The position numbers were made by a program, and so were the translations under genes. Below, in pieces: positions 18,695 through 27,168 of a stretch of 64,000 bases of DNA. Each line of letters begins with the position of its first letter. Within the stretch, counting starts at the first letter, position 1. Origin of the DNA: CAILZL01 sp050181835. Lineage in GTDB: Bacteria > Pseudomonadota > Gammaproteobacteria > Steroidobacterales > Steroidobacteraceae. The stretch spans positions 124,001 to 188,000 of the forward strand of contig JBFXCU010000003.1 of assembly GCA_050181835.1 (NCBI GenBank), written 5' to 3'. The notes under the pieces are model-generated. The model worked only from the letters and a program-made list of their open reading frames with translations, was not told where the DNA came from and did not search any database.

Positions 18695-19111
18695 GGCGTA
18701 TGCATGTGAATGATTATGAATCGGTGGATTCAGCCTCGCGCCCGATGATCGGCATTTAGGCTGTGCGAGGGAAGGACTTACGTGTTGCGTGGTTCGCTGT
18801 CGCCATTTACATCGCAGTGCTTTGCACATGGTGTTGTGGCGAGCGATGTCAGTTAGGCAGCATAACGGACATTTTTTCTTGAATTGTAGTTGTCGACGGT
18901 GCAGGTGACTGAGCACACTGGTCATCATCTCGGTGCGGTTGCGCGGACGGAATTTACCTAATGCACTGGTTTTGACATGTTGGCTGAGCCGGTCTTCATC
19001 GGCACGGCAACTGCGGCGTTTCAGCTTCATGCTTGCAGCTCACGATCCCAGCAGCTAGCTTGATTCTAAGCGAAGAATAGGCTCAGTCCATGATGGACTG
19101 AGCCTGCACTA
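18695..19111. other. 417 bp gap, no confident gene
   Basis: Between two convergent genes. A 117-codon minus-strand reading frame (19030-18677) begins KLKRRSCRADEDRLSQHVK and is Arg/Lys/Cys-rich, but it resembles no family I know and overlaps the end of the PepSY gene; it may be a decayed mobile-element fragment or non-coding. The right end holds the hairpin listed separately. Confidence 0.4.
19081..19103. terminator. Hairpin between convergent genes, candidate bidirectional terminator
   Basis: GCTCAGTCCA-TGA-TGGACTGAGC forms a perfect 10 bp stem with a 3 nt loop, 9 bp after the SDR stop (minus strand). The T-tract on the minus side is weak (CCTATTCTT), so termination efficiency is uncertain. 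Confidence 0.55.
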
Positions 19112-19816
19112 TCAAGTCAACAGCCACCCGCCATCCACTCTAAGATTAACGCCGGTGACGCCGCGGTTCTCGAGCAGGAATATCGTCGCATCGACCAAAT
19201 CTTCTACGGTCACCAGTTCACCCAACGGCGTGCGCTTGCGCAATGCGTCGAGCATTGCCGCCGGTTTATCGGCCCAGTAGGGACTATCTCCCACGACTGC
19301 CGGGTGAATGGCGTTCACTCGCACAGGTGCCAGCTCGACCGCCATGGTATGTGCCATGGTCATCACCGCGCCGTTAACAGTTGATACGGTGGTGGAACCC
19401 GGATACGGGCGATCCTTTGCCAAGCCGCCGTAGAGCACGATCGAAGCGTGTTTACGCATACGCGGCAGCAGCGCATGCACTACTTCGGTATAACCTACCA
19501 GTTTTAGCGTGACCAAGTTTATCGCGCCGTCAATATTGTAGTCGCGTACGGTGTTTTCATCGCGATCCACCGCCAGTATCACCAAGTGCTGCACATCGCT
19601 CACATTCGCAAGCGCCTTGGCAATCTGGTGTGGCTTGCCAAGATCAAGGCTAAGCCCTGTACATTTGCCACCGATTTCTTGCGCAAGATCCTTGGCACGA
19701 GCCTCATCACGGCTGGTCACAACTATCGGATGCCCCTTGCTGGCGTATCGCTGCGCGATGAGCTTGCCAAACACGGATGTGCCGCCAACGACGACGACCG
19801 TACCTTGTGGATTCAT
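19112..19816 (-). CDS. SDR-family protein with a degenerate active site
   Basis: Rossmann-fold short-chain dehydrogenase/reductase of 234 residues. The nucleotide-binding turn is VVGGTSVFGKLIAQRYA, and the C-terminal MTMAHTMAVELAPVRVNAIHPAVV and GVNLRVDGGW are SDR landmarks. At the place of the catalytic YxxxK the sequence reads VSTVNGA, so both Tyr and Lys are missing. It may be a binding protein, or use another mechanism. It overlaps the bicupin gene upstream by 4 bp (ATGA) and is surely co-translated with it. Confidence 0.8.
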   Translation of the reverse strand: MNPQGTVVVVGGTSVFGKLIAQRYASKGHPIVVTSRDEARAKDLAQEIGGKCTGLSLDLGKPHQIAKALANVSDVQHLVILAVDRDENTVRDYNIDGAINLVTLKLVGYTEVVHALLPRMRKHASIVLYGGLAKDRPYPGSTTVSTVNGAVMTMAHTMAVELAPVRVNAIHPAVVGDSPYWADKPAAMLDALRKRTPLGELVTVEDLVDATIFLLENRGVTGVNLRVDGGWLLT

Positions 19817-20730
19817 TTCTTATTCACCTCATCCTGTTTTTGCTGATTACTTTCTAATGCAGTCCAGTCGCGAGCGAAGCGGTATGAATAGCGGGCGGGG
19901 GGCTGCGGAGCAGATGTTTCCAACCAGCGAACGATCTTGTTCAGCGGATTGCGAAAGCCGTGGACGCTGCCCACGCCAGCCCATGCCACATCGCCAGGCT
20001 TCAGGCGGTACATAACGCCGTCAAACCACGCGTCCACTTCTCCCTCAAGGATCAAGTATGTCTCCTCAAAAGGATGGTCGTGGCTGCCCGCCAGTCCCTC
20101 TGGCTCATACTGAACCATAAACATAGTCGACAGAACGGCACCAAGCTGGCTGTCGACCATCATTTTCACGGTGATACCACTGTAGACCAGCAGCGCGGTG
20201 CGCATGCTGGCCGAGACAGACAGCAGATCTTGGGTCTGCTTATTGGCTTCCATATGCTGGGGTGTGATGTTGCCGAAGAATCGCGTCTGAGGATTGCGCG
20301 GATCAACAGGCTGAGGTGGCACGGCATGCGCAAGCGGTGAAACGCCAAAGGCATCGCCTTTGCTGCCCAGACGAGGTTGGGGTGCCAGCATTTCTGCCCA
20401 GCGTGTGCGCGTAGAGCTCACATTGCGAAAAGCATGCGGAGCCGCAACCAGCATGACGCCGTAATCACCCTCCTTGAGGGCGAAAGCGCCATCGCCGGTC
20501 TCGCAAACCAGCTCGCCTTCCAGCACGTAGATACTCTTCTCAAACGTATGGACATGAGTATCAATAGAGCCACCTGGATCGAGCTCACAGATATTGAATT
20601 CCTGATGCACGGAATTCTCCGCATTGACGATCGACCAGCGGCGGAAGCCTCGGCTGATAGACGCGAATGCGCTGGGAGTTTCAAAAGTGGCCTGAGCCGC
20701 TGTGCGTACTAGGTGTCTGAGCTGTGGCAT
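19813..20730 (-). CDS. Bicupin protein
   Basis: Two cupin domains in tandem. The first (about residues 30-125) has IDTHVHTFEKSIYVLEGEL and GDYGVMLVAAPHAFRN; the second (about 200-295) has AGSHDHPFEETYLILEGEV and GDVAWAGVGSVHGFRNP. His and Glu metal ligands of both cupin motifs are present (HxH...E...H). The layout resembles ureidoglycine aminohydrolase-type or gentisate-type bicupins, but the substrate cannot be told. I start at ATG 20730 (MPQLRHL). The frame is open to 20853, but that would place the palindrome at 20819-20838 inside the gene. Pairs with the SDR gene and diverges from a TetR regulator. Confidence 0.82.
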   Translation of the reverse strand: MPQLRHLVRTAAQATFETPSAFASISRGFRRWSIVNAENSVHQEFNICELDPGGSIDTHVHTFEKSIYVLEGELVCETGDGAFALKEGDYGVMLVAAPHAFRNVSSTRTRWAEMLAPQPRLGSKGDAFGVSPLAHAVPPQPVDPRNPQTRFFGNITPQHMEANKQTQDLLSVSASMRTALLVYSGITVKMMVDSQLGAVLSTMFMVQYEPEGLAGSHDHPFEETYLILEGEVDAWFDGVMYRLKPGDVAWAGVGSVHGFRNPLNKIVRWLETSAPQPPARYSYRFARDWTALESNQQKQDEVNKK

Positions 20731-20818
20731 ATTCTTAAACGCTTCTGTATTTCTCTGGCGGCCAGCTGCCGAAATGGCAGCCATGACTGAGCTGCTGCGG
20801 CGCTGAGTGGAAAATCTT

Positions 20819-20838
20819 TGTATGCTCTCAAGCATACA
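20819..20838. promoter_or_regulatory. Candidate TetR operator
   Basis: TGTATGCT-ctca-AGCATACA is a perfect inverted repeat with 8 bp arms, in the 173 bp between the bicupin start (20730) and the divergent TetR gene (20904). Position and size fit an operator for that regulator, controlling both directions; this is inference. Confidence 0.45.
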
Positions 20839-20903
20839 TAGTATCAGCTGCATATTAATGGGGCGTTCCCAAAGATGTCAAACCGTTTGGTATTGAAGTA
20901 ATT

Positions 20904-21518
20904 ATGGCTATAGACAACGAGGATTCGCGCTATCGAAATACCCGGGAGCGCATACTGGCGGCGGCGCGGGCGGAATTGATCAGTTACGGCTTTGCAGGGG
21001 CACGGATCAATCGCATTGCAACAAGTGCGGGTACCAGCAAGGAGCGGATTTACGCTTATTTCCGGGACAAGGAAGAACTGCTGGATACAGTTACTCAAGA
21101 TCGAATGCTCTCGCAGGAACAAGAAGTCCACTTCGACGCGTCTGATCTACTTTCGTATGTTGGCACGCTTTACGATTTCTACGTGTCACATCCGGATGAC
21201 ATTCGGATATCGCACTGGATTGGCCTGGAAGCGGTCAATGCCACACTGCCCGACAATAACGCGCGGGTCAAAATGCTCAAACAACGTGTGGCAGCCACTC
21301 TGAGCGCTCAGCAGTCCGGCCTGATTGATCCGTCATGGCATCCACTCACGCTTATCAGCTTGCTGGTCAGCATTGCAAGAAGCTGGGCGACAGCACCGTT
21401 GTACGCACGCACGTTGAGCACGCCTTCAGTATCACCGGCTTCTCTATCCAGCAATCGAGCCGCAGCGCTTGAAGCAGCCCGGCGCTTACTGACGCCACCA
21501 AGAAAACTCCGTGGCTAG
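20904..21518 (+). CDS. TetR/AcrR-family transcriptional regulator
   Basis: 204 residues. The N-terminal HTH domain (about 10-60) reads RERILAAARAELISYGFAG, then IATSAGTSKERIYAYFRDKEEL, the classic TetR pattern. The C-terminal ligand domain is unclassified, with the stretch HPDDIRISHWIGLEAVNA seen in TetR_C-type domains. It diverges from the bicupin-SDR pair and a palindrome lies between them, so it is most likely their local repressor. The effector is unknown. Confidence 0.9.
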   Translation: MAIDNEDSRYRNTRERILAAARAELISYGFAGARINRIATSAGTSKERIYAYFRDKEELLDTVTQDRMLSQEQEVHFDASDLLSYVGTLYDFYVSHPDDIRISHWIGLEAVNATLPDNNARVKMLKQRVAATLSAQQSGLIDPSWHPLTLISLLVSIARSWATAPLYARTLSTPSVSPASLSSNRAAALEAARRLLTPPRKLRG

Positions 21519-21724
21519 GGTTCAGCCATGATCTGTACACAGACTAAGGACTACTAGGGCGACGTTACTAACCAGGTTCAGCGAGATATAGGCTAGTAAC
21601 AGTAGTACTGCATCGAGGCAATGCTAACGCGATTAACAAACACGTTGCTACGCCCATGAAGATTCCGTGACGCCATTGAATCCGGGTAGATTTGCGGCCC
21701 ACCATGGTTCATTTTCATTGCTCG

Positions 21725-22486
21725 CTAATAACCGATGGTGAATCGTTGTCGTGAATGTTGCGGTTTTTCCACTTCATCCAGCATGGCGACAGCAATGTCT
21801 TCGAGGGAAAGGTTCGAGATCTTGCCGTTATTGTCCACCAGCAAGTGATCTTTGCCCACCCGAAACTTCCCCGTTCGTTGCCCCGGCACTGGCTTGCCGG
21901 AAGGCGATAGAAACGTCCAGTCTAACTCCGTCTCCGACTTCAGTACGTTCAGGAATACGATGCCGGCCGGCGCTTCAATGTTTGGGTCCTTGTGTATGGG
22001 TTTGACCGACTTCGGGAATGCCGGGTCGTCGACAACCATCATGCCTGACGGTGTGATCAGGCTACCCATGCCGCCCATGACGAGGTAACGCGGCACTTTT
22101 GCCTTCTTGACAGCATTAATCAGCAAGTGTGGATCCGACTTTGTAAATTGCACCGCGCTGATCACAACATCGTGCCCTGCCAGCAGTGCGGGAAGGCCGT
22201 CGGTGTCGAAAATATCACCTCTCTTTGGCGTTAATCGCGCGTGTACCGGCAGTTTACTGGTGTCACGGACGATTGCGGTGACGTAATGTCCGCGATTAAG
22301 TGCTTCAGTCAGAATTCTGGACCCGACATAGCCAGTCGCCCCAATCAATGCGATTCTCATGGGTGGATTGATTTCAGCATCGCTCGCCAGTACTTGGTTG
22401 TCTATGCTGCCAACCGCATAGAGCAGCATAACCAGCGCCAGAGTCCGTAACTGCATCCCGACCCGGCGCATTGTGTCATGGCTCAT
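21725..22486 (-). CDS. NAD(P)-binding NmrA/YwnB-like protein with N-terminal signal-like segment
   Basis: From about residue 43 it is a Rossmann protein of the NAD(P)H-binding family: RIALIGATGYVGSRILTEALNRGH, GDIFDTDGLPALLAGHDVVISA, and a C-terminal NLSLEDIAVAMLDEVEKPQH. Upstream, in frame and with no other clear start, is a hydrophobic stretch (MQLRTLALVMLLYAVGS) followed by a possible cleavage site (VLASDA), which would export it; this is unusual for a cofactor-dependent fold. A start at the internal ATG (22360) would give a normal ~211-residue cytosolic protein but lacks a ribosome site. A partial copy of its 3' end lies directly upstream. Confidence 0.75.
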   Translation of the reverse strand: MSHDTMRRVGMQLRTLALVMLLYAVGSIDNQVLASDAEINPPMRIALIGATGYVGSRILTEALNRGHYVTAIVRDTSKLPVHARLTPKRGDIFDTDGLPALLAGHDVVISAVQFTKSDPHLLINAVKKAKVPRYLVMGGMGSLITPSGMMVVDDPAFPKSVKPIHKDPNIEAPAGIVFLNVLKSETELDWTFLSPSGKPVPGQRTGKFRVGKDHLLVDNNGKISNLSLEDIAVAMLDEVEKPQHSRQRFTIGY

Positions 22487-22496
22487 TTCATTAATC

Positions 22497-22737
22497 TCGC
22501 TAATAACCGATGGTGAATCGTTTGTCGTGAATGCTGCGGCTTTTCCACTTCATCCAGCATGGCGACAGCAATGTCTTCGAGGGAAAGGTTCGAGATCTTG
22601 CCGTTATTGTCCACCAGCAAGTGATCTTTACCCAACCGAAACTGCCCCGTTCGTTTCCTTGGGGCCAGCCTGCCGGAAGGCGACAGAAATATCAAGTCTA
22701 ACTCCGTCTCCGGCTTCAGTACGTTCAGCGGATTGCC
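22497..22737 (-). pseudogene. Partial duplicate of the NmrA-like gene (3' third)
   Basis: This stretch repeats bases of the intact gene next door (about 21729-21967) with few differences, from LNVLK to the C-terminus. A single-base insertion near the end shifts the frame, so the expected stop is passed and the reading runs into the start of the intact copy. The left edge joins abruptly to the LysR remnant. No start codon of its own is meaningful; non-functional. Confidence 0.8.
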
Positions 22738-22738
22738 A

Positions 22739-22945
22739 CTAAACAGCGCCACCTGCCGTCTCGGTGACACCGCACTCCGCCCGTTCGAAAAGCGGCATAC
22801 TGGCAGTTTCTTCGAGCTTGCGCAGCACTTGGGTCAACACTGGCTGCGACATAAAAAACGCGCTCAGCAGCCGTACTGAGCCTGCCAGCACGGCGATGCG
22901 TCGAGCAAAAAGAAGTATCGTAGTACTGATGTCCACACTGGCCAT
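22739..22945 (-). pseudogene. LysR-type regulator remnant (N-terminal HTH only)
   Basis: The minus strand reads a LysR helix-turn-helix: LAGSV, then SQPVLTQVLRKLEE and MPLFERAECGVTETAGG. The expected AAERLF helix is found in a different frame (TAAERVF), so there are two offsetting frameshifts, and everything after residue ~68 is missing, replaced by the NmrA-like duplicate. It sits divergently just upstream of ligK, exactly where a LysR activator of a lig operon would be. Likely the former operon regulator, now dead. Confidence 0.65.
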
Positions 22946-23069
22946 GAAGGTTTCTACAAGATATCATGGTTAGGACTTACTACTAAGAATCGGAATTCAT
23001 GCCGAATTTAGTAACAAAAATAGCCAGAACCTGCGCCCTTCAAACAACTCTTAATATAGCTAAACTCAC

Positions 23070-23753
23070 ATGTCTATTGTCGTTACAAATATTGATAGAT
23101 CCGCTCAGCCGCTGGCCGCAGAATTCGCCGCTCTGGGTGTGGCTACCATACATGAAGCACAGGGACGAGTCGGTTTGCTCAGTTCAAAGCTGCGGCCGAT
23201 TTATCGACCGGTTTCAATTGCTGGCACGGCTGTTACCTGCGAAGTAGCGCCCGGTGACAATTGGATGATTCACGTCGCGGTCGAGCAATGTAGGCCAGGC
23301 GATATACTTGTTGTCACGCCAACGAGTCTTTGCCACGACGGATACTTTGGAGATTTGCTGGCAACGTCACTGCAAGCGCGTGGGGTAAAAGGTCTCATAA
23401 TCGATGCCGGTGTGCGCGACATAGCGACATTGACCGAGATGAAGTTCCCCGTCTGGTCTGCCGCCGTATGCGCACAAGGCACTGTCAAGGAAACGATCGC
23501 CAACGTGAATACGACAGTGATATGCGCTGGCCAGCGCATAGTTCCTGGAGACTTGATTGTTGCCGATGACGACGGCGTGGTTGTTGTTCGCAAAGAAGCT
23601 TGTCACGCCGTACTAGCTAAGTGCAAACAACGCGCTGCGAATGAAGAAGAAAAGCGCGTGCGCTTTAAGGCTGGCGAACTCGGTCTCGATGTCTACAACA
23701 TGCGGGATCGGCTTGCTGAAAAAGGCCTGCGCTACGTCGATTCGGAAGACTGA
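23070..23753 (+). CDS. ligK: 4-carboxy-4-hydroxy-2-oxoadipate aldolase
   Basis: Last step of the protocatechuate 4,5-cleavage pathway: splits 4-carboxy-4-hydroxy-2-oxoadipate into pyruvate and oxaloacetate; homologues also decarboxylate oxaloacetate. A class II, metal-dependent aldolase of the RraA-like fold: GYFGDLLATSLQARGVKGLIIDAGVRD carries the substrate-binding Arg and the metal-ligand Asp. The long C-terminal helix (EEEKRVRFKAGELGLDVYNMRDRL) distinguishes LigK/GalC from plain RraA. 227 residues is typical. First gene of the operon, 3 bp before ligU; no strong ribosome site is seen at the ATG. Confidence 0.92.
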   Translation: MSIVVTNIDRSAQPLAAEFAALGVATIHEAQGRVGLLSSKLRPIYRPVSIAGTAVTCEVAPGDNWMIHVAVEQCRPGDILVVTPTSLCHDGYFGDLLATSLQARGVKGLIIDAGVRDIATLTEMKFPVWSAAVCAQGTVKETIANVNTTVICAGQRIVPGDLIVADDDGVVVVRKEACHAVLAKCKQRAANEEEKRVRFKAGELGLDVYNMRDRLAEKGLRYVDSED

Positions 23754-23756
23754 AAG

Positions 23757-24836
23757 ATGCAGAAGGCAATTCCCACTGTCGTCATGCGTGGTGGAACATC
23801 GAAAGGACTGTATTTCGTAAGGGACGATCTTCCCGCAGAAGCGGTCGAACGGGATCGCCTTCTTTTGGCAGTGATGGGCTCACCAGACGCTCGACAGATT
23901 GACGGCATGGGCGGCGCTCATCCATTAACGAGCAAAGTCGCGGTTATATCGAAATCGACCGATACCGACGCCGATGTTGATTATCTGTTCTTGCAGGTCA
24001 TGGTCGACAAAGCCATCGTAAGTGACGGACAAAATTGCGGCAACATACTTGCGGGTGTTGGACCGTTTGCGATTGAGAAGGGGCTGGTCGAGCCTAGCAA
24101 CGGCGTAACGACGGTGCGAATTCGCATGCTGAATTCGAATGGCATAGCTTTCGAACGGGTACTTACTCCGAATGGGCAGGTTTGCTACGGGGGTGACGCA
24201 AGTATCGACGGCGTACCGGGAACGGCAGCCCCGGTGATGATCGAATTTGCCGATGTAGCTGGTTCGACCTGCGGCACCTTGTTGCCGACAGGGCATGTAG
24301 TCGACGAGATCGATGGTGTACAGGTGACCTGCATCGACAACGGCATGCCGGTCGTGCTGCTGCGTGCGTCGGATTTGGGCAAAACCGGCCACGAATTACC
24401 CGAAGAACTGGAAGCGGACGAGGCATTAAAGTCCCGTATTGAATCGATTCGACTCCAAGCGGGACCGATGATGAATCTTGGTGATGTGACAGAAAAGACC
24501 GTACCGAAAATGAGCCTGATTTCATTGGCGCGGCAAGGTGGTGTGGTCGCTACGCGGACATTTATTCCACATCGCGTGCATGAGTCAATTGGCGTTCTCG
24601 GGGCGGCGAGCGTGGCTGCTGCGTGCTGCATTCAGGGAAGCGTGACCGATGGTATCGCCTCGAAAACTGATGGCACTGCATTGGATATCGAGCATCCAAG
24701 TGGCCGATTTACAGTTGATATAGAATTGTCGGAGCAAGACGGCAAAATCACCGTCTCGCGCTCGGCACTGCTACGCACAGCGCGCAAGCTTATGGACGGA
24801 AACGTCTACGTACCTGAAGGAATGGCATCATGCTGA
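23757..24836 (+). CDS. ligU: 4-oxalomesaconate tautomerase
   Basis: PrpF-family isomerase that moves the double bond of 4-oxalomesaconate so that LigJ can hydrate it. It starts with the family signature PTVVMRGGTSKGLYF and has DGMGGAHPLTSKVAVIS, DGQNCGNILAGVGPFAIEKGL (catalytic Cys region) and GGDASIDGVPGTAAPV. 359 residues, as for LigU/GalD. Its 3' end overlaps ligJ by 7 bp, showing translational coupling. Context, seven lig genes in a row, makes the assignment firm over 2-methylaconitate isomerase. Confidence 0.92.
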   Translation: MQKAIPTVVMRGGTSKGLYFVRDDLPAEAVERDRLLLAVMGSPDARQIDGMGGAHPLTSKVAVISKSTDTDADVDYLFLQVMVDKAIVSDGQNCGNILAGVGPFAIEKGLVEPSNGVTTVRIRMLNSNGIAFERVLTPNGQVCYGGDASIDGVPGTAAPVMIEFADVAGSTCGTLLPTGHVVDEIDGVQVTCIDNGMPVVLLRASDLGKTGHELPEELEADEALKSRIESIRLQAGPMMNLGDVTEKTVPKMSLISLARQGGVVATRTFIPHRVHESIGVLGAASVAAACCIQGSVTDGIASKTDGTALDIEHPSGRFTVDIELSEQDGKITVSRSALLRTARKLMDGNVYVPEGMASC

Positions 24837-25855
24837 TTATCGATTGTCATGGTCACTACACAACGGCGCCAGCGCCACACCAGAAATTCCGGCAAGAACA
24901 GCTCGATCGACTCAAGAATCCATCACTGCAACCTCCTGAGCTCGCGAATATTAGCGATGACCAGATCCGCGAAACCATTGAGCAGAACCAGCTCAAGCTG
25001 CTTCGCGAACGTGGCGTGGATCTAACCATTTTTTCTCCGCGCGCGTCTGCCATGGCTCATCATGTCAGCGACCCGGAAACGTCAATGGAATGGGCGCGCG
25101 CTAACAATAACTTGATCAAACGCGTCGTCGACTTGTATCCCAACAACTTTGTTGGCAGCGCTCAATTGCCTCAAATCGTCGGTAAATCGCTCGACGGCCC
25201 CATCGAAGAACTTGAGCGCGCAGTCAGTGAGCTTGGATTCGTCGGTTGCAACCTGAGTCCGGATCCTTCCGGCGGTCACTGGAAATCGCCGCCACTCACG
25301 GATCGTTACTGGTACCCTATTTACGAGAAGCTCGTGGAACTTGACGTGCCCGCAATGATCCACGTGTCTGCCAGCTGCAACCCCTGCTTCCATGCGACCG
25401 GCGCTCACTACATCAATGCGGATACGACTGCGTTCATGCAACTGGTTCAAGGCAACCTTTTTGCAGATTTCCCAGATCTTCGCATGATCATTCCGCACGG
25501 TGGTGGTGCTGCACCATATCATTGGGGTCGCTATAGAGGGCTCGCGGACATGCTAAATCAACCCGAGCTTTCGGAACACGTAATGAAAAACGTCTTCTTC
25601 GATACCTGTGTATACCATCAACCGGGTATCAATCTGCTTTTCGAGGTAATCGACGTTGACAATATTCTGTTTGCATCGGAAATGGTTGGTGCGGTACGCG
25701 GCATTGATCCGCAGACAGGGCATTACTTCGATGACACCAAGCGTTACGTTGACGCGCTCGATGTTGGCGAAGAAGATCGGCGTAAGGTGTTCGAACTCAA
25801 CGTGCGTCGCGTTTTTCCGCGACTCGACACATATTTAAAGGCGCAGGGACGATGA
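24830..25855 (+). CDS. ligJ: 4-oxalomesaconate hydratase
   Basis: Hydrates 4-oxalomesaconate to 4-carboxy-4-hydroxy-2-oxoadipate. Amidohydrolase-superfamily TIM barrel with metal ligands: IIDCHGHYTT (HxH, residues ~6-8), a central HVSAS, IIPHGGGAAPYHWGRYRG and the late FASEMVGAVRGIDPQTGHYFDD characteristic of LigJ. The barrel's loop GCNLSPDPSGGHW is also family-typical. 341 residues. It overlaps ligU by 7 bp and ligI by 4 bp. Confidence 0.93.
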   Translation: MLIIDCHGHYTTAPAPHQKFRQEQLDRLKNPSLQPPELANISDDQIRETIEQNQLKLLRERGVDLTIFSPRASAMAHHVSDPETSMEWARANNNLIKRVVDLYPNNFVGSAQLPQIVGKSLDGPIEELERAVSELGFVGCNLSPDPSGGHWKSPPLTDRYWYPIYEKLVELDVPAMIHVSASCNPCFHATGAHYINADTTAFMQLVQGNLFADFPDLRMIIPHGGGAAPYHWGRYRGLADMLNQPELSEHVMKNVFFDTCVYHQPGINLLFEVIDVDNILFASEMVGAVRGIDPQTGHYFDDTKRYVDALDVGEEDRRKVFELNVRRVFPRLDTYLKAQGR

Positions 25856-26775
25856 GCGAAGGTAAGTTCAAAATGGACGATGGCTGGCTCGAATTTTATC
25901 CTGATCCGTCAGTCCCAAAGTTCAGAGTGCCTGCCGACGCGATTGATGCACATTGCCATGTGTTCGGGCCCGGCGCAGAGTTCCCCTATGCACCTGAACG
26001 CAAGTACACGCCCTGCGATGCGGGGAAGGAACAGTTATTTGCATTGCGTGACCGGCTAGGCTTTGAACGCAATGTGATTGTGCAGGCGACCTGTCACGGC
26101 AGTGACAACCGTGCGCTGGTAGACGCACTGGTGCATGCAAATGGAATGGCGCGCGGTGTGGCTACGATTAAGCGAGACGTGACCGATGCGCAGCTCGCGC
26201 TGTTGCATCAGGCCGGTGTGCGCGGCACGCGGTTCAATTTCGTCAAACGACTAGTGGATTTCACGCCCAAGGACGCACTGCTGGAAATTGCACAACGCAT
26301 TGCGCCCATGGGCTGGCATGTGGTGGTGTATTTTGAGGCGGTCGATTTGCCGGAGCTGTGGGAGTTCTTTACCACCCTGCCAACTACGGTGGTGGTCGAC
26401 CATATGGGACGACCCAATGTGACCAAGCCGGTCGATGGTGCCGAGTTCGAACTGTTTGTACGCATGATGCGCGAGCACGACAACATCTGGTCCAAAGTGA
26501 GTTGTCCGGAACGGCTGAGTGTGTCCGGTCCGCGGGCATTGGACGGTGAGCAACGCGCTTATCGGGATGTCGTGCCGTTTGCGCGACGACTGGTAGAGTC
26601 CTTTCCTGACCGTGTGTTGTGGGGAACAGATTGGCCGCACCCGAATCTGAAAGATCATATGCCAGATGATGGACTGTTGGTGGACTGGATACCTCATATC
26701 GCTACCACGACTGAGTTGCAGCGCAAGCTGCTGGTTGATAATCCGAAGCGCCTTTACTGGCCAGAGGAGGGATGA
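25852..26775 (+). CDS. ligI: 2-pyrone-4,6-dicarboxylate lactonase
   Basis: Hydrolyses 2-pyrone-4,6-dicarboxylate to 4-oxalomesaconate without a bound metal in the well-studied homologue. Amidohydrolase superfamily: AIDAHCHVFGPGAEFPYAPERKYTP near the N-terminus, GTRFNFVKRLVDF, VVDHMGRP and WGTDWPHPN with the catalytic Asp. 307 residues. The ATG overlaps the ligJ stop (ATGA), and the gene ends 3 bp before ligA. Confidence 0.95.
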   Translation: MSEGKFKMDDGWLEFYPDPSVPKFRVPADAIDAHCHVFGPGAEFPYAPERKYTPCDAGKEQLFALRDRLGFERNVIVQATCHGSDNRALVDALVHANGMARGVATIKRDVTDAQLALLHQAGVRGTRFNFVKRLVDFTPKDALLEIAQRIAPMGWHVVVYFEAVDLPELWEFFTTLPTTVVVDHMGRPNVTKPVDGAEFELFVRMMREHDNIWSKVSCPERLSVSGPRALDGEQRAYRDVVPFARRLVESFPDRVLWGTDWPHPNLKDHMPDDGLLVDWIPHIATTTELQRKLLVDNPKRLYWPEEG

Positions 26776-26778
26776 AAC

Positions 26779-27168
26779 ATGTCACTTGATAAGCCGTACA
26801 AAGATGTTCCGGGCACCACTATTTTCGATGCCGAACAGTCACGCATGGGCTACCACCTGAACCAGTTCTGCATGTCGCTGATGAAAGCGGAGAATCGCCA
26901 GCGATTCAAGGCGAATGAACGCGCTTATCTGGATGAGTGGCCGATGACCGAGAACCAGAAGCAGGCGGTGATGGCGCGTGACCTCAACCGCTGCATCGAA
27001 CTGGGCGGCAACATTTATTTTCTCGCCAAGATCGGTGCTACCGATGGCAAGAGCTATCAATACATGGCGGCCTCCATGACCGGCATGACGCAAGAACAAT
27101 ACGCACAGATGATGCTGACGGGCGGACGCTCACCCGAAGGCAATCGCTACCTTGGAGATCACAAGTAA
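26779..27168 (+). CDS. ligA: Protocatechuate 4,5-dioxygenase, alpha subunit
   Basis: Small subunit of the extradiol ring-cleavage enzyme; it caps the active site of LigB. 129 residues, all-helical, with MGYHLNQFCMSLMKAENRQRF and the family end MTGMTQEQYAQMMLTGGRSPEGNRYLGD. A ribosome site GAGGGA precedes the ATG. The stop overlaps the ligB start by 1 nt (TAATG), which fits equal subunit production. Confidence 0.95.
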   Translation: MSLDKPYKDVPGTTIFDAEQSRMGYHLNQFCMSLMKAENRQRFKANERAYLDEWPMTENQKQAVMARDLNRCIELGGNIYFLAKIGATDGKSYQYMAASMTGMTQEQYAQMMLTGGRSPEGNRYLGDHK

